Origin: PFJX01 sp963713085
GTDB lineage: Bacteria; Pseudomonadota; Gammaproteobacteria; Burkholderiales; Thiobacillaceae
Length of the DNA stretch: 64,000 nt
NCBI GenBank assembly: GCA_963713085.1
Contig: CAVQKQ010000022.1
Coordinates: 62,001 to 126,000 of the forward strand
Direction: 5' to 3'
Positions 26,193-33,753 of this stretch are shown in pieces. Both the position numbers and the translations under genes were made by a program. The notes below the pieces were generated by a model. It was not told the origin of the DNA and did no database searches. It worked only from the letters and a program-made list of their open reading frames with translations. Position 1 is the stretch's first letter; each line of letters starts with the position of its first letter.

Positions 26193-27254
26193 TCAGCAAA
26201 TCCTCGGCAGCTGCTCGCCCGACAGCCAATCCACCATGCGGCGGCCGCCGAACTTGGTCTTCATCTGCACGAAGCAGTTGGCGTCCTCCCGCACCTCGCC
26301 GATGCGGGCCGCGTCCTTGCCGAGTGGATGGGCGCGCATGGCGGCCAGGCACTTGTCTGCATCGCTGACAGCGCAGATGACGATGAGCTTGCCTTCGTTG
26401 GCGATGTTCAACGGGTCCAGGCCCAGCAGTTCGCAGGCGGCGTCCACTTCCGGCTTCACCGGGATGGCGGCCTCTTCCAGATGCATGCCCACAACCGACT
26501 GGTGGGCGATCTCGTTCAGGGTGGCGGCCAGTCCGCCCCGGGTGGGATCGCGCATGACCCGAATATCGGCACCGGTGGCCAGCAACGCGGCGGTGAGGCC
26601 GTTGAGGGCCGCCGTATCGGACTGGATCGGGGTATCGAAGGCCAGGTTCTCGCGGCTGCCCATAATGGCGGTGCCGTGGTCGCCCATGCTGCCGGACACC
26701 AGGATGGCGTCGCCGGGCTGCGCCAGATTGCCCGACAGGTTGATGCCGTCAGCCAGCACGCCCACGCCGGTGGTGGTGATGAACACGCCGTCGCCCTTGC
26801 CCTGTTCCACCACCTTGGTGTCGCCGGCCACCAGCGGCACACCGGCTTCCTTGCAGGCCAGGGCCATGGATTCGACGATGCGGGCCAGGTCGGCGAGCGG
26901 GAAGCCTTCCTCGAGGATGAAGCCGGCGGTGAGGTAGAGGGGCGTGGCCCCCATTACCGCCACGTCGTTTACCGTGCCATGCACCGACAGGCAGCCGATG
27001 TCCCCGCCGGGAAAAAACAAGGGCGATACCACGTGGCTGTCGGTGGACACCACCAGGCGCCCGCCCGGGGGCGGCAACAGGGTGCCGTCGTTGCCCTGGG
27101 CCAGGAAGTCGTTGCCCAGGTGCCTGGCGAACAGCTCCTCGATAAGCTGTACCATGGCCCGCCCGCCGCCGCCGTGGCTCATGTCCACCCGGCCTCGCTT
27201 CAGGTCCAGGGGACGGACGTAGCCTTTCTTCACACCCGACATAAGCTCTTCCAT
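26193..27254 (-). CDS. hypE: Hydrogenase maturation protein HypE
   Basis: A 353-residue PurM-like enzyme that dehydrates the S-carboxamide delivered by HypF to a thiocyanate, the source of the active-site CN ligands. The essential C-terminal cysteine is present in the ending PRIC. The N-terminal phrase MSHGGGGRAM and the ATP-site DPTRGGLAATLNEIA are typical. The annotated ATG begins MEELMSGVKKG; MSGVKKG four codons later is also possible. Its neighbours are a membrane protein upstream and DUF559 downstream. Confidence 0.97.
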   Translation of the reverse strand: MEELMSGVKKGYVRPLDLKRGRVDMSHGGGGRAMVQLIEELFARHLGNDFLAQGNDGTLLPPPGGRLVVSTDSHVVSPLFFPGGDIGCLSVHGTVNDVAVMGATPLYLTAGFILEEGFPLADLARIVESMALACKEAGVPLVAGDTKVVEQGKGDGVFITTTGVGVLADGINLSGNLAQPGDAILVSGSMGDHGTAIMGSRENLAFDTPIQSDTAALNGLTAALLATGADIRVMRDPTRGGLAATLNEIAHQSVVGMHLEEAAIPVKPEVDAACELLGLDPLNIANEGKLIVICAVSDADKCLAAMRAHPLGKDAARIGEVREDANCFVQMKTKFGGRRMVDWLSGEQLPRIC

Positions 27255-27291
27255 TCAAGGCGGGGAGTCTCGGCTAAACGAGCCCCGTGGT

Positions 27292-27900
27292 TCAAAACAG
27301 GTTCCTCGGGCCGGTCCGAATGGCGGCGGAACTGCGCTGTCCTTGCCATTTCAGGAACAACCAGGCCAGGGCGGCGATCATCGTCATCCAGCCGAGAAAA
27401 CCGGTGAAACCGGCCACGATGGTATCCCGCTCCAGTAAGCCCCAGCGGGCGAAGATCTCGGTCCAGTCGTGCTCGCCGCCGCCCACCAAAGGCAGCAGAT
27501 GGGCCCGTGCATCGGCCATGTAGCGGGCCACGTTGAGCAGGTTTTCCCCCAGCCAGGCCAGACCGAAGGCGAAGCCCACCGACTCGCGCCGGCGCAGGAA
27601 CTGGATCGCCACCAGGGCCGGGAACAGCAGCTGGAACAGGGTGCCGCCATAGACCATGAGACGCCCGCTCAGCAGGCCGAGGATGGGGTGGCCGGCCTCG
27701 TGGATGGCCAGATTGGCGCTGTCCAGGATCGGCACCCAGCCGTCGCCGGTGAGGCTACGGCCAAGCAGCACATAAGCCACGAAGCCGGCCAGCCCCAGTA
27801 CGCCAGTCAGGGAGACGGCCTGCCAGTCGTCACAAACGCCAGCGTCGGTCCAGACGGAACCAGGCTCCAGGTCGGTGTTGGCGGGAGATGGATATTCCAT
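27292..27900 (-). CDS. Membrane protein with HEAGH zinc-protease-like motif, between hypD and hypE
   Basis: A 202-residue protein with about four membrane segments (about residues 28-50, 62-85, 92-112 and 165-188). The second carries NLAIHEAGHPILG, a HEXXH pattern as in membrane-embedded M50-type metalloproteases and their relatives. A third ligand (for example an NxxPxxxxD motif) is not evident, so catalysis is unproven. The ATG overlaps the hypD stop (ATGA at 27897-27900 region), so it is translated with hypD. It is not part of the standard hyp set. No function can be assigned. Confidence 0.75.
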   Translation of the reverse strand: MEYPSPANTDLEPGSVWTDAGVCDDWQAVSLTGVLGLAGFVAYVLLGRSLTGDGWVPILDSANLAIHEAGHPILGLLSGRLMVYGGTLFQLLFPALVAIQFLRRRESVGFAFGLAWLGENLLNVARYMADARAHLLPLVGGGEHDWTEIFARWGLLERDTIVAGFTGFLGWMTMIAALAWLFLKWQGQRSSAAIRTGPRNLF

Positions 27901-29033
27901 CAGGCCGGTTCCACGTCCTTGTGGCGTCCATAGGTGTAATGGGCCGCGCAGGCCCCCTCCGAAGACACCATGCAGCTGCCCATGGGGTTCTCCGGCGTGC
28001 ACACCGTACCGAAGATCTTGCAGTCCGTGGGCTTCTTCACGCCGCGCAGGATGGCGCCGCACTCGCAGGCCTTGTTGTCCGCCACAGGCCGGTATTCCAG
28101 GCCGAAGCGGCGCTCGGCGTCGAACTCGGCGAAGGCCTCCCGGATCTTCAGGGCGGAGTACGGCACCTCCCCCAGTCCGCGCCATTCGAAGCTGCGGCGC
28201 AACTCGAACACCTCGGACACCAGGTTCTGGGCCTTCTCGTTGCCTTCCGGCGTCACGGCGCGGGTGAACTCGTTCTCCACCTCCGCCCGGCCCTCGTTCA
28301 CCTGGCGCACCAGCATGCGGATGGCCTGCATCACGTCCAGGGGTTCGAAGCCGGCGATCACCACCGGCTTGCGGTATTCCTCGGCGAAGAACTCGTAGGG
28401 CCGGCTGCCGATGACCGTGGAGACGTGGGCCGGACCGATGAAGCCGTCCAGTGGCACGGTGCCCAGTTCCCGCACCTCGGGCGATTCCAGGATGTTCATG
28501 ATGGCCGAGGGGGTGAGCACGTGGCAGCACAGCACCGTGAAATTCTTCAGTCCTTCCGCCCGGGCCTGCTTGATAGCCACCGCCGTGGGCGGCGTGGTGG
28601 TCTCGAAACCGATGGCGAAGAACACCACCTGCTTTTCGGGATTTTCCCTGGCGATGCGCAGTACGTCGGTGACCGCATAGACCATGCGGATGTCGCCGCC
28701 CCGGGCCTTGGCCCGCATCAGTGAGAGGCTCTCGGAAGCCGGGATGCGCAGGGTATCGGCATAGGTGCACAGGATGGCACCGTTCTCCAGGGCCAGCTTG
28801 ATGGCCAAATCGATGCGGCCGATGGGCAACACGCACACCGGGCAGCCGGGGCCGTGGATCATGCGCACGTTCTCAGGCAGCAGGTCCGGCACCCCGTAGC
28901 GGGAGATGGCATGGGTGTGGCCGCCGCAGAACTCCATGAAGTTGTAACGGCGGTCCGGGCGGACTTCGGCGGCGATGGCGGTCGCCAATCCTTTGGCGAC
29001 CTCACCATCGCGGAATTCATCGACGTATTTCAT
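27900..29033 (-). CDS. hypD: Hydrogenase maturation protein HypD
   Basis: A 377-residue iron-sulfur scaffold that, with HypC, carries the Fe(CN)2CO unit. Conserved motifs include EFCGGHTHAISRYG, HGPGCPVCVLP, and the C-terminal cysteines in CECGAILRGVKKPTDCKIFG and PMGSC. The length is normal. hypC lies upstream across a 139-bp gap filled by a repeat pair, and the HEAGH membrane protein follows with overlap. Confidence 0.97.
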   Translation of the reverse strand: MKYVDEFRDGEVAKGLATAIAAEVRPDRRYNFMEFCGGHTHAISRYGVPDLLPENVRMIHGPGCPVCVLPIGRIDLAIKLALENGAILCTYADTLRIPASESLSLMRAKARGGDIRMVYAVTDVLRIARENPEKQVVFFAIGFETTTPPTAVAIKQARAEGLKNFTVLCCHVLTPSAIMNILESPEVRELGTVPLDGFIGPAHVSTVIGSRPYEFFAEEYRKPVVIAGFEPLDVMQAIRMLVRQVNEGRAEVENEFTRAVTPEGNEKAQNLVSEVFELRRSFEWRGLGEVPYSALKIREAFAEFDAERRFGLEYRPVADNKACECGAILRGVKKPTDCKIFGTVCTPENPMGSCMVSSEGACAAHYTYGRHKDVEPA

Positions 29034-29038
29034 GATTG

Positions 29039-29164
29039 GCTCCCCTCTCCTCCGGGGAGAGGGGCTGGGGGTGAGGGAGCCAGGTATCTATGTCCCAACC
29101 CGTGTTCAGATTTCCACCGCCTTCCCCTCACCCCGACCCTCTCCCGGCGGGAGAGGGAGAAAAC
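29039..29164. repeat. Paired palindromic repeat (BIME-like) in the hypC-hypD gap
   Basis: Two GC-rich palindromic units stand in inverted orientation. The first contains CTCTCCTCCGGGGAGAGGGG followed by CTGGGGGTGAGGGAG; the second contains CTCACCCCGACCCTCTCCCG followed by GCGGGAGAGGGAGA. They are separated by about 45 bp. The arrangement resembles bacterial interspersed mosaic elements. A second pair of the same pattern lies inside hypF (31302-31410). Confidence 0.7.
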
Positions 29165-29172
29165 CAGGGCAC

Positions 29173-29394
29173 TCATTGCATCACTCCGGCTTCCGCCATC
29201 AGGGCCAGGGTCTTTTCCGCTTCCTCCGGATCCAGGCGGGTCAGGGCGTAACCCACGTGGACGATGACGTAATCGCCCACCGTCACCCCTTCCACCAGGG
29301 CCAGGGAGATGTCCTTTCGCACGCCTCCGAGATCGACGATGGCCACATCGTTGGCAGCGACTTCAACCACGCGGGCGGGGATGGCAAGGCACAT
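29173..29394 (-). CDS. hypC: Hydrogenase maturation chaperone HypC
   Basis: A 73-residue chaperone starting MCLAIPARVVEV; the N-terminal Cys after Met is the residue that binds the iron unit and the large-subunit precursor. With HypD it receives CN and CO ligands and passes iron to HoxG. The ATG at 29394 is fixed by the conserved MCLAIP start; upstream in-frame codons are discarded. It lies 69 bp downstream of the broken hypF. Confidence 0.96.
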   Translation of the reverse strand: MCLAIPARVVEVAANDVAIVDLGGVRKDISLALVEGVTVGDYVIVHVGYALTRLDPEEAEKTLALMAEAGVMQ

Positions 29395-30610
29395 GATCCA
29401 ATCCTTTTCAGTGAATCCGTTGCCCCCGCTAGGGGGATATCGGATTTGCAAGATGCTGAAACATCAGCAACTCCGCGACATTGCAACCCAAGCCTGTCCC
29501 AGGCTCAAGCCCCCGTCGTTGGGGGGCACCTGGCGGGCCTCCAGCACGGTAAGGCCGCGCTCGGTAAGAAGTTGGCCCAGCTTACGGGACAGGATGTGAT
29601 TCAGGAAGCAGCCGCCGCCCAATGCCACGGTGCTCAGACCCTGCCGGCGTGCGCTTCGTTCAGCCCAATCGGCCAGGGCGTGGGCCAGGGTGGTGTGGAA
29701 TAGGGCGGCGCCATGGACCGCATCAGACTCGTCGGCCAGGCGGGTCAGCAGTGGCAGCAGGTCGAGTTGGCCGTCCGCATGCAGGATGTAACCGTCCACC
29801 AGGGGAGCCACCGCGCCGCGCCGCTCCGCCAGGCCTTCCAGCAGCATGGCGGCCTGGCCCTCGTAGGCCATCACCGGCCGGATGCCCAGCAACCCCGCCG
29901 CCGCGTCGAACCAGCGCCCCAGGCTGGTGGTGGAAGGGGTATTGATCCCCTTGTCCAGAAGCTGGCCCAGCTGGCCGGCCAGGGGCTGATCGGCGAATCG
30001 TCTGGCGATCTCGCCGCCTCGTCCCATCCGATGCAGGGCCGCCGCCGCCATGCGCCAGGGCTCCTTCGCCGCCCGGTCGCCACCGGGCAGGGGCAAGGGG
30101 GCAAGATGGCCCAGACGGGTGAAATCGCCGCCTTCCATTCTCAGCAACTCACCGCCCCAGGCCTGGCCGTCGCTGCCCAGGCCCACGCCGTCCAGGGCCA
30201 GGCCCAGGATCGGACCCTCGATGCCGTGCTCCGCCGCCACCGCCGCGATGTGGGCGTGGTGGTGCTGCACGGCAATGGCGGGCACATCCCAGGTGCTCGG
30301 CCAATTCCAGGGCGTGGCGGCTGCCGAAGAAATCCGGATGCAGGTCATGGGCCACCGCCTCGGGCCGGACTTGCAGGATGTCCAGCAGATGCGCGGACAC
30401 CTCCATCAGCATGCCGCAGGTGGCCGGGTTGTCCAGGCCGCCGATGTGCTGCGAGACAAAGGCCTCGTCGCCCCGGGTGACGCAAATGGTGTTCTTGAGG
30501 TAGCCCCCCAGGGCCAGAACCGAGGGACCGGAACGGGGCAGGCGGATGGCGCGGGGGGTATAGCCCCGGGCACGGCGGATGAATTGGGGTGCCTGATGGC
30601 CGGCTGCTTT

Positions 30611-30727
30611 AAATCCCTCCTGTCTTCCTTTATCCCCATAAGGGGACTTGGCAAAATGGAGGGACCCTTCGGCTAACGGATCGGATTGAGCTTCCCCCCC
30701 TTTCCTAAAGGGGGGCTAGGGGGGATT
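30611..30727. mobile_element. MITE-like repeat element, copy B, inserted in hypF
   Basis: About 117 bp bounded by imperfect inverted repeats: left AAATCCCTCCTGTCTTCCTT, right (minus strand) AAATCCCCCCTAGCCCCCCT. It shares the end sequence of the element at 25625-25827. It is placed between the YrdC and Kae1-like domains of HypF. Translated in one frame it gives PPSPPLGKGG, the same peptide type that the other copy gives in the DUF559 protein. No transposase is encoded. Confidence 0.7.
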
Positions 30728-31301
30728 TCGCCGACGCAGCGCAGCACCGAATCATCGCAGCGCACTACGATGTCCCGGTCATGCACCAGCACCGCGTCGG
30801 TGATACCGGCCAGGCGTTCCAGGGCCTCGTCGTTGCCGATCACCAGGGGTTCACCCCCGGGGTTGGCGCTGGTCATCACCAGTGCAAGGTCCTGGGCCCG
30901 GGCCATCCAGCCGGTGCCGGACGGGCGGCCGGCCGCCTCGTGGAACAGCAGCCAGTGCAAAGGGGTGTAGGGCAGCATGACGCCCAGCCAGGCCAGGCCC
31001 GGGGCGATGCCTGGAAAGGCCGTGTCGGCATCCGGCCGCTTGCGCAGCAGAACGATGGGGCGCTCGGGGGATTCCAATAAGGCTTGCTCCGCCTCGCTCA
31101 TCTCCACCCAGTCGGCGACGGAGGCCGGGTTGGCGACCATCACGGCGAAGGGTTTCTCCTCCCGGTTCTTGCGTTCGCGCAGGACTCGCACTGTCTCGGC
31201 ATTGCGCGCGTCGCAGGCCAGGTGGAAACCGCCCAGGCCCTTGATGGCGACGATTTGTCCGGCTTGCAGACGCTGGAGGGTGTCAGCGATGGGGTCTTGC
31301 C

Positions 31302-31410
31302 CCCCTCCCCCGCGAGCGGGGGAGGGGCTGGGGGAGAGGGAAGCCTCTTGCCCAGTCAGAGAAATACCTCCCTCTCCCCAACCCTCCCCCGCTCGCGGGG
31401 GAGGGAGTAC
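31302..31410. repeat. Paired palindromic repeat inserted in frame within hypF
   Basis: The two units, CCTCCCCCGCGAGCGGGGGA with GGGGCTGGGGGAGAGGGA, and an inverted counterpart around CTCCCCCGCTCGCGGGGGAG, flank about 28 bp. The insertion keeps the reading frame and encodes PPPRAGEGWGEGG and SPSPSPARGGGG segments between the HypF zinc fingers and the YrdC domain. Confidence 0.75.
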
Positions 31411-32034
31411 TGCCAGCCACAGCCTCGGCCCGCATGCCAGGCAAGCCGTCGGCTCGGCATGGAAGCGCCGATCGGCCGGGTTGCGGTATTCCCGCTCGCA
31501 ATCCGGGCACAACGGAAAGGCCGCCATGCTGGTCCGGGCCCGGTCGTAGGGCAGGCCGCGGGTCAGGGTGTAGCGGGGGCCGCAGTGGGTGCAGTTGATG
31601 AAGGCATAGCGCCAGCGCCGGTCGGCGGGGTCGAACATCTCCGCCAGGCAGTCCGGGCAGACGGCGGTGTCGGGGCCGATTAGGGTGGCGGGCTGCCCTG
31701 CCCCGCTTTCGCTGATGGCGAAATCGGCGTGCCGGCCGGTGGCCGGGGCGTCGGTCCAGGTCAGTTCCCGCACCGACGCCAGGGGTGGTATTTCCTCGGG
31801 CAGGCGACGGGTGAAGGCTTCGATGGCTGCCGCTTCGCCTTCCACTAGCACCTCCACGCCGGCGGCGTCGTTGCGTACCCAGCCGGCGAGGTTCAGCTCT
31901 TTGGCCAGGTGCCAGACGTAGGGGCGGAAGCCGACGCCCTGGACGATGCCGGTGATGCGGAGGTGGCGTTGGAAATTAATAGAGACTTGGTTGGGCGCTA
32001 AGGAATTCATGTACAAAAATGCCGCCTAGCTAGC

Positions 32035-33076
32035 TGTTCCGTCCCGGATGATTCCCTGGTGATGAAGCGATGTGGGATATTCGAGGCCCGAGAGGTTCTA
32101 TTGGAACTGCTGCGATGCAAGTAAGACTGCACAAGAACGCCACCACGACCCCGAAGACACGGGCCATGATCCAGTCCAGCGACCAGCCCATGACGGTCCT
32201 GGCCGGGCAGTTGGGTGTCACAGTGGAGACCATCGCCCGCTGGAAGCATCGGGACTCGGTGGAAGACGGCTCCCATACGCCCCATCGCCTGCAAACCACG
32301 CTGGCTCCCGCCCAGGAAGCCGTGGTGCGGGCGATACGCGAGACCCTGTGGTTGTCTCTGGATGACCTGCTGGCCGTGGCCAAGGAGTTCATCCACCCCG
32401 ACCTGACCCGCTCCGCCCTGCACCGCTGCCTGAAGCGCCATGGCGTCTCGACCCGTCCCGAGACCGAAACGGCGAAGCGGGCGACCAAGCCCTTCAAGGC
32501 CTACCAACCGGGCTACCTGCACGTGGATGTGAAGTACCTGCCCCAGATGGGGGACGAGACCGCCCGACGCTACCTGTTCGTGGCCATCGACCGGGCCAGC
32601 CGCTGGGTTTACCTGGCCATCAAGCCCCACAAGACGGCGGCGGCGGCCAAGTCCTTCCTGAACGCTTTGCACAAGGCCTGTCCGATCCGGATCAGCAAGG
32701 TCCTGACCGACAACGGCAAGGAGTTCACCGACCGCCTGTTCGGCTCCCGGGATCGCAAGGCGACGGGGGAGCACGAGTTCGACCAGCTGTGCCTGGCCCT
32801 GGGCATCGAACATCGCCTGACGAGGCCCCGGACCCCGCAGACCAACGGCATGGTGGAGCGCTTCAATGGAAGAATCGCGGATGTCCTGAGAACCCATCAT
32901 TTCCGTTCCGGCGAGGAATTGGAGACCGCCCTCATGCGCTACGCCTGGCTATACAACCATCAACTGCCGCAAAAGGCCTTGGGCCATATCGCGCCCATCC
33001 AAGCCTTGAAAAACTGGCAGGATTCTCACCCCCACCTCTTCGTCAAACGCGTGGTTAATCTGCCGGGACACGACAA
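32035..33076 (+). mobile_element. IS481-family insertion sequence, complete
   Basis: About 1.04 kb with terminal inverted repeats, left TGTTCCGTCCCGGATGATT and right (minus strand) TTGTCGTGTCCCGGCAGATT, about 75 percent identical over 24 bp when flanks are aligned. CTAGC occurs immediately outside both ends (32030-32034 and 33077-33081) as a target duplication. IS481 elements are known to prefer CTAG targets. It lies between the HEPN-like gene and hypF and reads against them. Confidence 0.85.
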
Positions 33077-33080
33077 CTAG
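32115..33080 (+). CDS. IS481-family DDE transposase
   Basis: A 321-residue transposase with an N-terminal helix-turn-helix (TVLAGQLGVTVETIARWK) and an integrase core. The DDE residues are seen in LHVDVKYL, KVLTDNGKEF and TNGMVERFNGRI. The ATG at 32115 (MQVRLHKNATTTPKTR) matches family starts; an ATG 45 bp earlier is possible. The stop codon TAG (33078-33080) lies outside the element, in the duplicated target CTAGC, so the insertion site itself provides termination. It appears intact. Confidence 0.92.
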   Translation: MQVRLHKNATTTPKTRAMIQSSDQPMTVLAGQLGVTVETIARWKHRDSVEDGSHTPHRLQTTLAPAQEAVVRAIRETLWLSLDDLLAVAKEFIHPDLTRSALHRCLKRHGVSTRPETETAKRATKPFKAYQPGYLHVDVKYLPQMGDETARRYLFVAIDRASRWVYLAIKPHKTAAAAKSFLNALHKACPIRISKVLTDNGKEFTDRLFGSRDRKATGEHEFDQLCLALGIEHRLTRPRTPQTNGMVERFNGRIADVLRTHHFRSGEELETALMRYAWLYNHQLPQKALGHIAPIQALKNWQDSHPHLFVKRVVNLPGHDN

Positions 33081-33717
33081 CCCGTACGACGCGCTTTAAT
33101 TCGACCTCAAGCAACATGCGCCTTTTCGGAAGAATTTCAGCTTCAATTTTGTCGTGAACAATGTGAATGCAGCGCTGAAATAAAGACATATCCAGATTTT
33201 CAATTTTGATAAATTGTTGTTCCATCCAATCGCTCTCGATTGAAACAACATCTTTATCGTTTCCAAGTTCGACGCATACCCTATCACGCCCAAGAATATC
33301 TAGCTGGTTATGAGCTATATACTTATCTCTTAACAATATAAGTTGGGCGTGTGCAGCAAGTTCAATAGATGAATCCATGAAAAAGTCTGCTGGAGATAAT
33401 TGAGGCTTGGCTGCAGTATCTTTGAACCAACGGGCATACAGAATTACAGCATGCATTAATGCACCGCGAACCAGAAACAAGGTCTTAGCGATATCATTTA
33501 ACCCAGTACTTCCATTGATTAAACTTTTGTGCAAGTTAATAATGTAATCGCAAATTTGGTTTGCATTACGCAAATCCCGCCGTATCGTGTTGTAATCAAG
33601 AAAACGTTTTGCAACATTAAATAAACGCTTATCACCCTTGACTTCTGGCAACTCAAAAACATCAACCCTATTTTCGCCACAAGGACGAAAACCTGGAAAT
33701 GAATGTTTTGAATTCAT
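33055..33717 (-). CDS. AT-rich gene for a HEPN-motif protein, last codons replaced by the IS
   Basis: A 220-residue soluble, helical protein not recognised as a named family. It contains LLRDKYIAHNQL near residue 135, matching the R-x4-6-H motif of HEPN ribonuclease domains, with the polar residue after Arg typical of AbiU2-like members. The region is clearly AT-rich against GC-rich neighbours, a sign of recent transfer. The frame ends inside the IS; removing the IS and one CTAGC restores an end of VVRAS followed by TAG, so only the tail changed (SCRVPAD now). It lies directly downstream of hypB and was 20 bp upstream of hypF before the insertion. A toxin or defence role is inference. Confidence 0.65.
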   Translation of the reverse strand: MNSKHSFPGFRPCGENRVDVFELPEVKGDKRLFNVAKRFLDYNTIRRDLRNANQICDYIINLHKSLINGSTGLNDIAKTLFLVRGALMHAVILYARWFKDTAAKPQLSPADFFMDSSIELAAHAQLILLRDKYIAHNQLDILGRDRVCVELGNDKDVVSIESDWMEQQFIKIENLDMSLFQRCIHIVHDKIEAEILPKRRMLLEVELKRVVRASCRVPAD

Positions 33718-33753
33718 TTATGGGAAAAGCGCGTAATGACAGGTCAATCTTGA

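Larger units (their letters stand above)
29464..32010 (-). pseudogene. hypF: Carbamoyltransferase HypF, interrupted by two frameshifts and two repeat insertions
   Basis: HypF carbamoylates HypE from carbamoyl phosphate for CN synthesis. The N-terminal part (32010-30673) contains the acylphosphatase domain (GIVQGVGFRPYVWHL), two zinc fingers (FINCTHCGPRYT, CLACGPRLW) and the YrdC domain (IVAIKGLGGFHLACDA). It runs into a repeat element and stops at 30673. Homology resumes in another frame at about 30586 (QFIRRARGYTPRAIRLP to ALELAEHLG) and returns to the first frame near 30286 (VPAIAVQHHHAHIAA), ending at 29464 with the Kae1-like domain. One missing G in the seven-G run at 30694-30700 and one surplus base near 30286 would restore a single frame. 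A 37-residue in-frame insertion (31302-31410) sits between zinc fingers and YrdC. Real mutation or sequencing indels are both possible. A start in frame at 32016 (TTG) is less likely than ATG 32010. Confidence 0.85.
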
